Below are positions 33,489 through 43,068 of a stretch of 64,000 nt of DNA, in pieces; position 1 is the stretch's first letter, and each line of letters starts with the position of its first letter. The notes under the pieces are model-generated. The model ran no database searches, had not been told where the DNA came from, and saw nothing but the letters and a program-made list of their open reading frames with translations. This DNA is from Pseudorhodoplanes sp. (GTDB lineage: Bacteria > Pseudomonadota > Alphaproteobacteria > Rhizobiales > Xanthobacteraceae). Position numbers and translations under genes: made by a program. The DNA is taken from the NCBI GenBank assembly GCA_032027085.1, contig JAVSMS010000001.1, positions 822,332-886,331 on the forward strand, read 5' to 3'.

Positions 33489-33818
33489 ATGCGCTCTGAT
33501 ACCGAGACGATCCGACACTTGAATGATGAACTCCGTCGCACTCTCCTGGGCGGCCTTGCTGTTATAACGCCGGGCGTAGCGGCTTTAGGTCACGATGCCG
33601 TTGAAAGACTGGTCAAGACTGTCGCGGTCTTCGATGACTTCCATCATGCCAACGATCCTTACCAAGAACATGACTTCGGATCCTTTCAGGCGGAAGGAAC
33701 CACTGTCTTCTTCAAGATCGATTATTACGACAAGACCCTGGCAGCCGGATCGCCAAATCCCGCCGACCCCTCCGTAACCGAACGAGTGATCACTATCATG
33801 CTGGCCGACGAGTACTAG
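33489..33818 (+). CDS. DUF3768 family protein
   Basis: 109 residues. The order of phrases is that of DUF3768: LNDELRRTLLGG, ITPGVAALG, VAVFDDFHHANDPYQEHDFGSF, and VFFKIDYYD, ending VITIMLADEY. The family is short and uncharacterised, and typical of rhizobial plasmids and genomic islands. AAGGA precedes the ATG. It is convergent with the XRE gene, with 5 bp between stops. Confidence 0.85.
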   Translation: MRSDTETIRHLNDELRRTLLGGLAVITPGVAALGHDAVERLVKTVAVFDDFHHANDPYQEHDFGSFQAEGTTVFFKIDYYDKTLAAGSPNPADPSVTERVITIMLADEY

Positions 33819-33823
33819 TCAGC

Positions 33824-34081
33824 TCACTTCAGCTTCTTTGACCTAGCTGCCCGCGGGTCTACCAACAGGCGGTCGGGTGTCATCCCTAGCGCTTTGGCTA
33901 TTCGTGCAAGGACAGTGATAGTGGGATTCCGTTCACGTCGTTCGACTTGACTGACGTATGTCCGGTCAATTTCGGCCTCGTGAGCCAACCCCTCCTGCGA
34001 TAGCCCGGCCGCCTTACGCGCCGAACGCACGTTTTCCGCGACAATCGCAATAATCCCGGTTTCGTCCGATGCCCGTCCCAT
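33824..34081 (-). CDS. XRE-family HTH repressor
   Basis: 85 residues, essentially one Cro/C1-type helix-turn-helix: ENVRSARKAAGLSQEGLAHEAEIDRTYVSQVERRERNPTITVLARIAKALG. The basic tail has no extra domain. It is divergent from the secreted-protein gene at 34,190, with two perfect palindromes in the 108-bp gap, its probable operators. In restriction-modification islands such proteins often act as controllers. Confidence 0.85.
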   Translation of the reverse strand: MGRASDETGIIAIVAENVRSARKAAGLSQEGLAHEAEIDRTYVSQVERRERNPTITVLARIAKALGMTPDRLLVDPRAARSKKLK

Positions 34082-34099
34082 GGGGCAAATCGGCCTGAT

Positions 34100-34118
34100 C
34101 GTAGACCATTGGTCTACG
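34100..34118. promoter_or_regulatory. Palindromic operator 1 (CGTAGACC-N3-GGTCTACG)
   Basis: A perfect 8-bp inverted repeat centred 28 bp upstream of the XRE start codon. Confidence 0.7.
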
Positions 34119-34150
34119 GACTATGAGTCACATTCACTACCTGCTATGAT

Positions 34151-34168
34151 TGTAGACTATCGTCTACA
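34151..34168. promoter_or_regulatory. Palindromic operator 2 (TGTAGAC-N4-GTCTACA)
   Basis: Perfect 7-bp arms sharing the GTAGAC/GTCTAC core with operator 1. It lies 21 bp before the start of the rightward gene; the two centres are about 50 bp (five helical turns) apart. Confidence 0.7.
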
Positions 34169-34189
34169 TATTTTTCAGGAGGATTAGTA

Positions 34190-34711
34190 ATGAGGTATCT
34201 TTTGAAGCGCCAATTAAGGAATGCGGTCTCCAGTCTTTCTTCTTGCGCACTGGTGGCGATATCAGTTCTAGGTTGTGGCCCGTCACATGGAAATGAAGTC
34301 CCTCAGTGCGATGACCCAGCAGTCAAAGAAGTCGTGCTCAGAAGGTTTGTAATTTTCCGGGAGAAGCTCAGCGATTCATTGAGGGCGATGAAAAGCGATG
34401 CATCAGATTCCGCGATTAGAATACTATCAATGATCCAAACAGACATTGGAAGAATAAGGCAGCAGAACTACGATAAGGGTAACAATATCCGATATTGCGC
34501 CGGCACTTTGATGGACAAAGGCTTGCCCGCACTTACCCCGGAACAAACGTCTCTGTATTCAACGGCATTATTCGCGGCACAAATGCACTCAGGACAATCT
34601 CATCCTGGTGATTGCGGTGACGATCGTGGTGGGACGACCTACTACAAAATCGAACGCCCTCTTAGATCTGACAATGAATTCGTTGTGTCCTGGAGGTGCA
34701 GACCTTGGTGA
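34190..34711 (+). CDS. Exported protein of unknown function, probable lipoprotein
   Basis: 173 residues with AGGAGG before the ATG. The N-terminus is basic, then hydrophobic, and ends in a lipobox-like SVLGCG (Cys about residue 29). The rest is helical (VLRRFVIFREKLSDSLRAM, ILSMIQTDIGRIRQQNY), with a Cys-containing tail (DCGDDRGG and SWRCRPW). A DUF-type periplasmic function is possible. It is controlled by the two XRE palindromes. Confidence 0.7.
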   Translation: MRYLLKRQLRNAVSSLSSCALVAISVLGCGPSHGNEVPQCDDPAVKEVVLRRFVIFREKLSDSLRAMKSDASDSAIRILSMIQTDIGRIRQQNYDKGNNIRYCAGTLMDKGLPALTPEQTSLYSTALFAAQMHSGQSHPGDCGDDRGGTTYYKIERPLRSDNEFVVSWRCRPW

Positions 34712-34940
34712 GCTCCGGACTGGATACATTTGCAGAATTTTGTCGCAAGTTACGGATGCCCAGTGTCCCAAGGCAGTCTTGTGCGCCACGCCGGAAGCAT
34801 CCGTATCGTCGATATAGCCATGGGACTTAGTATTCGCTTCCCCGATCAGGTTTGTGCGTGGCCGACCTTCCCCCGAGGCCGGCCGCACCTTTTTGGGATG
34901 CAGGAAAACCCGATTTTACTAGGATTCCCGCAACGCTTCG

Positions 34941-35990
34941 GTGTGGTCTGATATCCCGCCGGTGAATTCTCAGGCCCATGAAGATACCGGCTACGATACC
35001 CAGAAGCCCGAGGCTCTGCTCGAACGAATTATCAAGAGCTCATCGAACGAAGGCGATATCGTCGCCGACTTCTTCTGTGGGTCCGGCACCACGCCGGCGG
35101 TAGCCGAAAAACTTGGTCGCCGCTGGATTGCTTGCGACCTCGGCCGGTTTTCAATCCACACCACACGGAAGAGAATGATCCGAATACAGCGCGAGCTGCA
35201 TGAGGGCGGCCGGCCGTATCGCTCTTTCGACCTCTACAACCTCGGCCGCTATGAGCGCCAGTGGTGGCAAAACGAATCGCTTCGCGGCGCGAATGATGAG
35301 CATCGCGCGATCGTCTTGAAGTTCTTTAAAGCCGAAGTACTGACGAGAGCGCCATCTCCACTGCTCCACGCCCGAAAAGGAACGGCGTTCGTTCACGTTG
35401 ACGGCATCGACAGCATTTTTACCCGAACCGAGGTGAAAGAGCTGGCGCAAGCCGTAGCGTCTGCGGGCGGCAAGGAAGTATATGTCCTTGCATGGGACTT
35501 CGAGATGGATATTCGGCAGGTCGCTGCGGCTGTTGAGGCCGAGACTGGTGTGAAGTTGAGGTTGGCGCGTATCCCTCGCGAGATCATGGAAAAGAACCGG
35601 GCCGAGGTGCCGCCGTTCTTTGAAGTTGCTGTGCTTGATGCGGCGCCCGTCATCCGCAAGGAGGGTGCTAAGCGAAAAGTCGACATCAAGCTGGAAAACT
35701 TTCTCCCGTCTCTTTCCGAAGTGCCCAGCAAGGAACTCGAAGCGTTACAGGAGCGCGCTGTTGAGAGCGGCTTTGATTTCATCGATTTCTGGGCAATCGA
35801 CTTCGATTGGAACCCGAACCGTCCTTTTAACCACCACTGGCAGGACTTCCGGACCCGCAAGGATCGCACACTGAAAACGGTAAGCGATGCCGAGCACATT
35901 TATCCGAAGGCCGGCACATACACCGCCTGCGTGAAGGTCGTGGATGTCTTTGGTTGCGATACGAGCATTACGGTCGAGGTTACGGTATGA
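34941..35990 (+). pseudogene. mod: C-terminal half of a type III DNA methyltransferase (Mod), N-terminus lost
   Basis: 349 residues in the open frame, beginning within homology ([11 protein letters not shown]...[17 protein letters not shown]). The SAM-binding motif [11 protein letters not shown] is present. In beta-class Mod proteins the catalytic DPPY motif lies N-terminal to this and is missing here. Upstream DNA in the same frame has a stop (TAG about 34,918) and unrelated sequence, so the first ~half was deleted or replaced. The stop overlaps res (ATGA). A protein from this fragment could not methylate DNA. Confidence 0.8.
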
Positions 35991-38900
35991 GCACCACCGA
36001 TGGCGCGCACGTCATTAACTCGGCTGCGCTGGAGCCGTTGTTTGCGCCTTGGGAAGAGGCTTCCCGCCATCGCGTGCGGGCGTCGAAGCCCGGCGGGCCG
36101 CCTGAGATCAAGACCTATCGCCGGCCTTCGCCAATCCGGTTGGTGAACGCGCTACGATTCGCCGTGAAGGAGTGGCGAGATCTCCGCTATCCGGGCGCGA
36201 GCGATACGACGCGCGAACTCCTAAGCCATTGGTTCGACCGACCTCATCGGGCCACGAACGCTAACGGCGACGAGTTCGAGTTCCGCTACTACTTTTGCCA
36301 ACGCGAGGCGATCGAGACCTTTATCTATTTGCTGGAGGTGAGAGGCATCAACGCTCTCTCGTTCCTTCTAGCTGAGTTCGGCGGGCCGACCGGTGAAACG
36401 GAAGCCCTTGGCATTCGCCCGGAGGACGATGAGTGGGCGCGTTACGCCTTTAAGCTGGCCACGGGTGCAGGCAAGACCAAGTGCATGAGCCTTGCAATCG
36501 TCTGGAGTTATTTCCACGCACTGCGTGAAAGTGACTCCCCGATGGCCAAGCACTTCGTCGTGGTTGCGCCAAATCTCACCGTGTTCGAACGGCTCAAGGA
36601 GGATTTCCGCCCAGAAGCGGGCGGCCCGGATATTTTCACGGCGGACCCGCTCATTCCGGCCGAATGGAAGGGCGACTGGAATCTGTCAGTGGTCCTGCAA
36701 GATGAGGCTGGCGGGGCGACTGCCGGAGGCGTTCTTTACCTTACAAACGTCCATCGTCTCTTCGACGCTCGCGGCGAGAGCGGATCGGACGATGAGGTCG
36801 CTTGGGCAGGACCGAAGATTTCCAAAGCCAAGGCACTTGAAACAGCTTCGGAGCTGCGAAAGCGGATTGCGGCCCACGGCCGGATCATGGTTCTGAACGA
36901 TGAGGCCCATCACGTTTGGGACCCTGGTTCGGCCTGGAACCAATCGATCCGCGCTCTTCATGACGCGATGAAGGAGACGGGCGGCGGCGGCGTTGTTTCG
37001 CAGCTCGATTTCTCTGCAACGCCGAAGGACAACAACGGCCGTGTCTTCCCACACGTCGTTTGCGATACACCTCTCGGAGAGGCGGTCGACGCGGGAATCG
37101 TAAAGACGCCGGTTCTCGGCCGTACCAAAGAGCTGATCGAGCAGGTTCACGATGACGCCGCCTATCGGTATGAGGCGCACCTTCGCCTCGGCTATGAACG
37201 TTGGAAGAAGAGCCAGGAAGAGTGGGGCAAGTCGGGCAAAAAACCGCTTCTGTTCGTCATGTGCGAGAACACGGACGCGGCTGATCAGATTGCAAAGCGC
37301 CTCAACAACGACCCGGTATTTCAGGCTCTGAACCAGAGAACGATCAACCTTCACACCAACCTCAAAGGCAAGATCAAGACGATCAAGCAGGAGGGAAAGA
37401 AGGTCGAAATTTTCGTCGAGGACGAGAAGGCGATCTCGGACGACGATTTGAAGGCGATCCGGCGCATCAGCCGGGAGCTCGACACGAACGAGAGCCCTTA
37501 CAGCTGCATCGTTTCGGTTCTCATGTTGCGTGAAGGCTGGGACGTAAGGAACGTGACCACGATTGTGCCGCTGCGCCCTTACAGCTCGGGAGCAAACATC
37601 CTGCCCGAGCAGACATTGGGTCGCGGCCTTCGCCGCATGACGCCTCCCGGGCAGGCAACCGAACTGGTCACGGTCATTGAGCACCCTGCTTTCGCGAGCC
37701 TGTACGAGCAAGAGCTGGAGCAGGAAGGATTGCCGCTGGAGGTGATCGCTGCCGAGGACGTGCCGGCGACGACGGTCACGATCTTTCCGGACCAATCCAA
37801 GGATTTCGATAAGCTCGACATCCTGTTGCCCGTGCTTACGGCGGCGCATGAGATCCAGCCTAAGCTTGAAGGACTGATGATCGAGCATGTGCGCGAGAGG
37901 TTTCGCCCGCTTAAGGTGCTGCCACTCGGAAACAAAGGGGCGACGGAGCTCAAATACGAGGGGCGGCACCTCATTACGAATGAAGTCGTCGAGGAGATGA
38001 AGGTCAACTTGCCGCTTCTCCAAAACGGCCTGACAGCTATCTCGTTCTACATTCGGGAGCTTGAAGCAGCCTGTAAGGTGCAGAGCGCACATGCCGTTCT
38101 GGCGCCACTTCTCCAAACGTTCCTTGGTGCAATTCTTTTTGGGGAACAGGTGTCATTGGTCGACAAACGGCTATCCGCCCGCCTTGCCGATCAGGATGTG
38201 CGCGAGCACATCCGCGCTGTATTTATCCCACTTATCCGCGAGCGGACCGTGACTACCGAGAAGCGGCGCGTTGCGGGCGCAGCCGAGTCCCTTCGCCACT
38301 GGAAGCCCTTCCAAGCGTCGTATTCGGCTGAGCGGCCCGTTCTAAAGGCGGCGCACACCCTCTTCAACCTGGTGCCGTGCAATCGCTCTCTTGAAGTAGC
38401 GCTTACAAACTTCGCGGATGTGAGCCCGGATGTAGCCTCGTTCGCTAAGAATGCTGGTCCCCAAGCTGTCCGTATTGATTATCTGACAGCCGACCAGAGG
38501 CTCGCCTTTTACACCCCGGATTTCTTCGTTCGCGACACCGGTGGAAAGCTCTATCTCGTTGAAACGAAGGGACGCCAAGACCGGGATGTGCCCCGGAAGG
38601 CGACGGCGGCGGTGGCATGGTGCAAAGCGGCTTCGCGGTCGAAGACCGACTGGGAGTACGTCTTCATCCCCCAGAACGTCATGGAGGGGCTTACCAGCAA
38701 CCAGTTTGCCGATTTGGTGAGGGCATGTGCGCCGGCTCTCCAGAACCTGCTTAGCGAGACTAGCAGCGCTCCTGAGTTGCCGCTGTTCGCGGGGAAAGCG
38801 GATGGGGATGCCGAAGTGTTCTTCGGCAAGGAAGCGCTGGCCAAGCTCACACCACGCGCCAAGAAGGCCGCCGAGGAAGCACTGGAGATTTACCGTTACC

Positions 38901-39391
38901 TCGAAAAGAAGACGGATGTCACAGGTCTGGCGCCCGTCTTCACCGTACTGCTTGGGTCGGTTGATGAGGCGGCCAAGACCTTCATCCTTCGCCTGCTGCA
39001 ACCCAATCTGCCGCCGAACAAGTTCGACCAGCAAAGGTGGTTCGAGCCTGATTTCGCCGATGTCCCTCACCGTGAGCTGCGTCATTTTCAGAACATGGCG
39101 GCTTCGCTAAAGCGGGCTCTGGTCTTCGGCTCAGTGCATTCGGCTATCGGCCTGACCCGCTCGTGCCTGGATCACGCGGTTCAGGGAGCACCGTCCATCG
39201 GTGGGGTGTTCGAGGTGGTTCGGAAGGTGTTTTCCGTGCCGAACGCCAAAGACCACCTGAAGCGGGTGAGCGACCTCAACGAGTTCCGCAACACTTATGT
39301 GGCCCACCACGAGAAGCCTCTGACGGATCGTGCCCTGACCGAGAAGAACTTGCGGGAATGGGTCGGCACGCTAGGCGTGCTGAAGGTCTAA
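35987..39391 (+). CDS. res: Type III restriction Res subunit with HEPN-like C-terminal end
   Basis: 1134 residues from the ATG overlapping mod. Superfamily 2 helicase motifs are intact: I (ATGAGKT), II (NDEAHHVWD), III (DFSATP) and VI (QTLGRGLRR). A PD-(D/E)xK nuclease follows (YTPDFFV...LYLVETKGR). The last ~150 residues go beyond the usual Res and end with [15 protein letters not shown], an Arg-x5-His (R1101, H1107) like the HEPN RNase motif. Type III Res works only in complex with Mod, so with mod truncated its function is doubtful unless another Mod is supplied. Confidence 0.88.
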   Translation: MSTTDGAHVINSAALEPLFAPWEEASRHRVRASKPGGPPEIKTYRRPSPIRLVNALRFAVKEWRDLRYPGASDTTRELLSHWFDRPHRATNANGDEFEFRYYFCQREAIETFIYLLEVRGINALSFLLAEFGGPTGETEALGIRPEDDEWARYAFKLATGAGKTKCMSLAIVWSYFHALRESDSPMAKHFVVVAPNLTVFERLKEDFRPEAGGPDIFTADPLIPAEWKGDWNLSVVLQDEAGGATAGGVLYLTNVHRLFDARGESGSDDEVAWAGPKISKAKALETASELRKRIAAHGRIMVLNDEAHHVWDPGSAWNQSIRALHDAMKETGGGGVVSQLDFSATPKDNNGRVFPHVVCDTPLGEAVDAGIVKTPVLGRTKELIEQVHDDAAYRYEAHLRLGYERWKKSQEEWGKSGKKPLLFVMCENTDAADQIAKRLNNDPVFQALNQRTINLHTNLKGKIKTIKQEGKKVEIFVEDEKAISDDDLKAIRRISRELDTNESPYSCIVSVLMLREGWDVRNVTTIVPLRPYSSGANILPEQTLGRGLRRMTPPGQATELVTVIEHPAFASLYEQELEQEGLPLEVIAAEDVPATTVTIFPDQSKDFDKLDILLPVLTAAHEIQPKLEGLMIEHVRERFRPLKVLPLGNKGATELKYEGRHLITNEVVEEMKVNLPLLQNGLTAISFYIRELEAACKVQSAHAVLAPLLQTFLGAILFGEQVSLVDKRLSARLADQDVREHIRAVFIPLIRERTVTTEKRRVAGAAESLRHWKPFQASYSAERPVLKAAHTLFNLVPCNRSLEVALTNFADVSPDVASFAKNAGPQAVRIDYLTADQRLAFYTPDFFVRDTGGKLYLVETKGRQDRDVPRKATAAVAWCKAASRSKTDWEYVFIPQNVMEGLTSNQFADLVRACAPALQNLLSETSSAPELPLFAGKADGDAEVFFGKEALAKLTPRAKKAAEEALEIYRYLEKKTDVTGLAPVFTVLLGSVDEAAKTFILRLLQPNLPPNKFDQQRWFEPDFADVPHRELRHFQNMAASLKRALVFGSVHSAIGLTRSCLDHAVQGAPSIGGVFEVVRKVFSVPNAKDHLKRVSDLNEFRNTYVAHHEKPLTDRALTEKNLREWVGTLGVLKV

Positions 39392-39828
39392 AACCCCCGC
39401 CAAGAGCGACTAGGCTTGTTCGCATTCGGGAGCTTGAACCATCCTGTTGGCCGTGCTGTAGCGCGATAGCGCATTTTGCATAGACGCCTTACGGCTCGCC
39501 GTCGTGGCTAAACGGGCTATTGCTTGTTCGTAAAACAGCCGATTTCCGAACAGTCACCCTCAAATCAAAAAGAAAAACATGGCCAAATCAGCCTTGAAAC
39601 ATGCGCCTCCAGCTTTCGTAAAGCGAACAGTTGCCACGCTGGTCAGGCCAAGAACGCTGATGTTCGCAGCCGCAAGCATCTCACCGATGAAGGCGCAAGA
39701 AATCGCTATGTGGTGATCTCAAAAACCAACAGCTGGCGGATCCCGGGTTTCATAGAGTCATCTAGCCGGTGGGAATGGGCGGTCGAGAGACACAGACGGC
39801 GCCGCACATCGAATGAAAATCGAGTAGG
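39392..39828. other. Intergenic stretch, no supported gene
   Basis: A 437-bp gap between convergent genes. One frame from a TTG at 39,524 to 39,832 encodes 102 residues (ending RNRYVVISKTNSWRIPGF...), without a ribosome site and overlapping the next gene's 3' end. I could not support it as real. No terminator stands out after res. Confidence 0.4.
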
Positions 39829-40050
39829 TTAATCTCTTAGTATTTTGCGCGCTTCACGCATAACCTTCTCTCTTCCCTCACTGGGACTCACTTTCTTTGC
39901 GGCTTTTGTAAGCGCTTCCTTTGCTTCCTGTCTCGTCGCGCCGACTACCTGCTTTTGCAACTGCTTAGCAGCGTAATCGAATTCGTACCTCTGCTTGAAA
40001 GCAATGAGATTGTCATCTTGCCTTCCCACCTTCTTTTTGTCGTCTGCCAT
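39829..40050 (-). CDS. DUF3606-like small basic protein
   Basis: 73 residues starting MADDKKKVGRQDDNLI, then YEFDYAAKQLQKQV. The opening D-K-K-K-x-G-x-Q-D and the Y-E-x-x-Y-x-x-K phrase follow the DUF3606 pattern, though the rest diverges and has a basic KKVSPSEGREKVMREARK tail. GAGG precedes the ATG. It is a stand-alone gene; such proteins are common and uncharacterised in Hyphomicrobiales. Confidence 0.7.
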   Translation of the reverse strand: MADDKKKVGRQDDNLIAFKQRYEFDYAAKQLQKQVVGATRQEAKEALTKAAKKVSPSEGREKVMREARKILRD

Positions 40051-40202
40051 GGTTTAAATCCTCAGATAATATGTGCCGCCTAAGCGAGTTTACCGGCAAG
40101 CCGCTCGATACAAAATTATAGAAAAGTATCCAGTCGATCGCTCAATAGGTAGCGTTCTGAATTTCGCCATATCCGGCCCAGCCGGACCATTTCGATCGGG
40201 CT

Positions 40203-41066
40203 TCAGCAAACGGGCTCGGGTTCGAAAAGATAACTTTGGTTGACCTTGCGGAAGCGACCTGCGCGTCCGCCGGTGAAGTGCATACCAGTCACGAGTTCAC
40301 GGCTTGTAACTGCAGCATCGAGCACGCGAATACGCGTTTTTGCCGCTTGCTCAGGATCGACATCGAGTGCGATGGACCAATCCGGCCGTGAAAATTGCAG
40401 CGCAGGTAGGTGGGCGATGTCCGCAGCAATCAGCAACGATTCTCCTTCTGATGTAATGCGATACATGGTGTGGCCCGGGGTATGGCCCGGAGCATGGATT
40501 GCTTGAATTCCGGGCAGCACCTCACCTGCGGAGGAAAACGTAGTCGTCCGCCCCGCGTACGGCTGCAGCGCAGCACGGGCAATCGGAAAATACTGCTTGG
40601 CGAAGGCAGGGGCCCTGCTCTCTTCGCCTTCATCTATCCAGAATGCATGATCTCTTTCATGCAAGATGACCTCGGCGTTCGGAAAAACTGCCTGGCCATG
40701 ACTATCGGTAATGCCGCGCACATGATCGCGGTGCAAGTGCGTCAGCAAAATGACGTCGACCGATTCCGGCGCAATACCGGTGCCGACCAAATTGTCGTGC
40801 ATGCGTCCCGCAGTATCGGCAAGACCGGGACCAAGGCCTGCGTCAACTAGAATTCGGCGGTCGGGAAGATCCACAACAAACGTATTAATCGAAGCCTGCA
40901 CTGGGCCTTGCGGCAGACCTGCCGCTTCTAGCAGCGGAGCGACCTCTTCTGGGGTTGCCTTTGGCAGCAGCTTCGGATCGATCGCGACATAGCCGTCCGC
41001 GATCGCAGTAACCGTGACAGATCCGATACGCCACCGATCCAGAAACGCCCCCTCTGCGGCGGACAT
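40203..41066 (-). CDS. MBL-fold metallohydrolase
   Basis: 287 residues with THLHRDHV (the His-x-His-x-Asp-His zinc motif), HAPGHTPGH (third His) and a later Asp in AADIAHL. No signal peptide. The overall plan is that of lactonase/glyoxalase-like cytosolic enzymes. It is the last gene of the ten-gene operon, 5 bp after the enoyl-CoA hydratase stop, and may open a lactone or thioester intermediate in the pathway. Confidence 0.88.
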   Translation of the reverse strand: MSAAEGAFLDRWRIGSVTVTAIADGYVAIDPKLLPKATPEEVAPLLEAAGLPQGPVQASINTFVVDLPDRRILVDAGLGPGLADTAGRMHDNLVGTGIAPESVDVILLTHLHRDHVRGITDSHGQAVFPNAEVILHERDHAFWIDEGEESRAPAFAKQYFPIARAALQPYAGRTTTFSSAGEVLPGIQAIHAPGHTPGHTMYRITSEGESLLIAADIAHLPALQFSRPDWSIALDVDPEQAAKTRIRVLDAAVTSRELVTGMHFTGGRAGRFRKVNQSYLFEPEPVC

Positions 41067-41071
41067 CTGCG

Positions 41072-41806
41072 CTATCCCCGCGGCACTGAAGAAAAAACAG
41101 TCGCGAGCAGGTTTCCGGCAAGATCAGACGCCGCCCGACCTTGCAACGTCGGAGCGACACGAAAATAGTCCTTCACGCCCACCAACGTATCGCGCGAACG
41201 GGTGCAGAGCTCGTCGATAAGCTTATCGGATTGCGTTTCGAGCTGCGCCGGGGGAACAACATAGCTGACGAGACCAAGCCGCAATGCGGCCTGCGCATCG
41301 ATTTCATGCATAGAATAAACGAGCCATATCAGCGCCTTTTGCGGCACGCGCGACATCATCGCGGAAATGGCGAGTGTCGGCGGCAGATTCTTTTCCAGTT
41401 CCGGCAAGCAGAAGCGGGCGGCCTGCGATGCGATCGTGATATCGCATGACGTTGCAAGCGCACAGCCAAATCCCATGGCGGCTCCTTGCACCGAACAAAC
41501 TACAGGCTGCGGTGCAGCCGAGATCGCATCGTAAACGTCAAGGATCGGCGTGATCAGGTTGTTACGCATTTGCAGAGCATTGGGTGGCGGGCCGGGAGGC
41601 GGCCCCCCACGCGGGTCGCGACCAAGACAGAATTCATGCCCAGTCGTTCGCAAGGCGATCACCTTCGCATCGGATTTGCCCGCGTCCCTGAACGCCGCAG
41701 CAAGTTCGCGTAACATAGCAATAGTCAATTGATTGCCGTCCGAAGCGCGGTCGATGGTAATCGTGGCCACAGCATCTTTGCTGGCCAAACGGATAGCGTC
41801 CGTCAT
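41072..41806 (-). CDS. Enoyl-CoA hydratase/isomerase family enzyme
   Basis: 244 residues of crotonase fold. The oxyanion-hole region CSVQGAAMGFGCALATSCD and the catalytic-loop phrase FCLPELEKNLPP are both present. It lacks the C-terminal domain swap of longer members but is within the family's size. The ATG overlaps the CoA-transferase stop (ATGA). Expected to hydrate or isomerise the CoA thioester made by its neighbour. Confidence 0.9.
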   Translation of the reverse strand: MTDAIRLASKDAVATITIDRASDGNQLTIAMLRELAAAFRDAGKSDAKVIALRTTGHEFCLGRDPRGGPPPGPPPNALQMRNNLITPILDVYDAISAAPQPVVCSVQGAAMGFGCALATSCDITIASQAARFCLPELEKNLPPTLAISAMMSRVPQKALIWLVYSMHEIDAQAALRLGLVSYVVPPAQLETQSDKLIDELCTRSRDTLVGVKDYFRVAPTLQGRAASDLAGNLLATVFSSVPRG

Positions 41807-43059
41807 GAGGGCACCCGTTGCTTGGCGGCTTCTTTCGTCGGCTGTTTCTTAGCGCCGAATGCGCCGTCGTTGGCCAACGCATCGATCCGTTCCTGCTCTA
41901 GACCGAGCACAGATTTGAGGACCGCGGATGTATCCGCGCCAAGCTGCGGAGGATATCTATACGCAGGGTCTCCCTCGCCTATGAATTTAAGCGGGTTCCC
42001 GGCAACGCGCAGCTTTTCGCCTTTAGGCCCCTGCATCGCGAGCACCATCTTGCGATGAAGAACCTGCGGATCGTTGAGGCTGCGATCCAGCGTGTTCACG
42101 ATCGCGGCAGGCACTTCCGCCGCAATGAGCGCCTCTACCCATTCCGACGCCGACTTGGTCAGAAATGCCGGCTCCAGAATATTCCACAGCGCATCGCGAT
42201 TTGCGTAGCGCCGCTCGTTTGTAACGAAACGTTTGTCGGCGGGCAGTTCCGGGTGCCCGAGCACGCCGCAAAGATTGATCCACATTCGTTCCGTGTTCGC
42301 AGTGATCGCGATATCCATGCCATCCCCACAGGTGAATGAACGATAGGTCGGGATCGAATCGTGGCCGCTTCCCTGCCGCGCCGGCACATCGCCGGAAGCG
42401 AGATAATACGCGGCCTGATAGGATAGCATCGCGATCTGGCAATCGAGCATGCTGACGTCGATCAGCTTCCCCTTTCCTGTGCGGTTCTTTTCTGCCAGCG
42501 CCGCGAGGACGCCGATTACGCCATACATCCCGGCGGAGATATCTCCGATCGGAATTCCAGAGCGCACCGGATGGCCATCCTTCTCACCGGTAATCGACAT
42601 CCCGCCCGACATCGCCTGTACGATCATGTCGTATGCGGGGCGATCGCGGTATGGACCATCCTGTCCGAATCCGGAGATGCTACACCAGATGATCTCAGGC
42701 TTTGCGGCTGCAATGTCGGCATAGGAAAGTCCGAGTTTCTCGAGTACACGAGGGCGAAAATTCTCCACCACGACGTCGCAATTCAAGGCCAATTCCCGCG
42801 CCAGTTCTCGACCCGTCTTCGACTTGAGATCGATCGCAAGACTCCGCTTGTTGCGATTTATGGAAAGGTAGTAGGCGCTCTCGCTTCCCACAAAATAGGG
42901 GGGAAGCCGGCGCGTCATGTCGCCATCGACGGCCTCAATCTTGATCACATCGGCGCCGAGATCACCAAGAATCTGTGTTGCATACGGTCCGGACAGGAAC
43001 TGCGTGAAATCAAGCACGCGCAATTGCGACAAGGGACCGCAAAACTGAACGTTTTTCAT
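41803..43059 (-). CDS. CaiB/BaiF-type (class III) CoA-transferase
   Basis: 418 residues. Marks are LRVLDFTQFLSGPYATQILGDLGADVIKIE at the N-terminus and the catalytic Asp in GIPIGDISAGMYG. Family enzymes move CoA from one acyl-CoA to another acid, typically activating a carboxylate for degradation. It follows the IclR gene by 9 bp and overlaps the hydratase, so it probably performs the CoA-activation step of the pathway. Confidence 0.92.
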   Translation of the reverse strand: MKNVQFCGPLSQLRVLDFTQFLSGPYATQILGDLGADVIKIEAVDGDMTRRLPPYFVGSESAYYLSINRNKRSLAIDLKSKTGRELARELALNCDVVVENFRPRVLEKLGLSYADIAAAKPEIIWCSISGFGQDGPYRDRPAYDMIVQAMSGGMSITGEKDGHPVRSGIPIGDISAGMYGVIGVLAALAEKNRTGKGKLIDVSMLDCQIAMLSYQAAYYLASGDVPARQGSGHDSIPTYRSFTCGDGMDIAITANTERMWINLCGVLGHPELPADKRFVTNERRYANRDALWNILEPAFLTKSASEWVEALIAAEVPAAIVNTLDRSLNDPQVLHRKMVLAMQGPKGEKLRVAGNPLKFIGEGDPAYRYPPQLGADTSAVLKSVLGLEQERIDALANDGAFGAKKQPTKEAAKQRVPS

Positions 43060-43068
43060 ACTCAGACC

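Noticed and set aside
36686-38116. 476-codon leftward frame opposite res
   Set aside because: It lies antisense within a well-conserved helicase/nuclease gene, has Arg/Leu-rich shadow composition and no ribosome site.
39524-39832. 102-codon frame starting with TTG
   Set aside because: No Shine-Dalgarno, overlaps the 3' end of the opposite gene and matches nothing I recognise.
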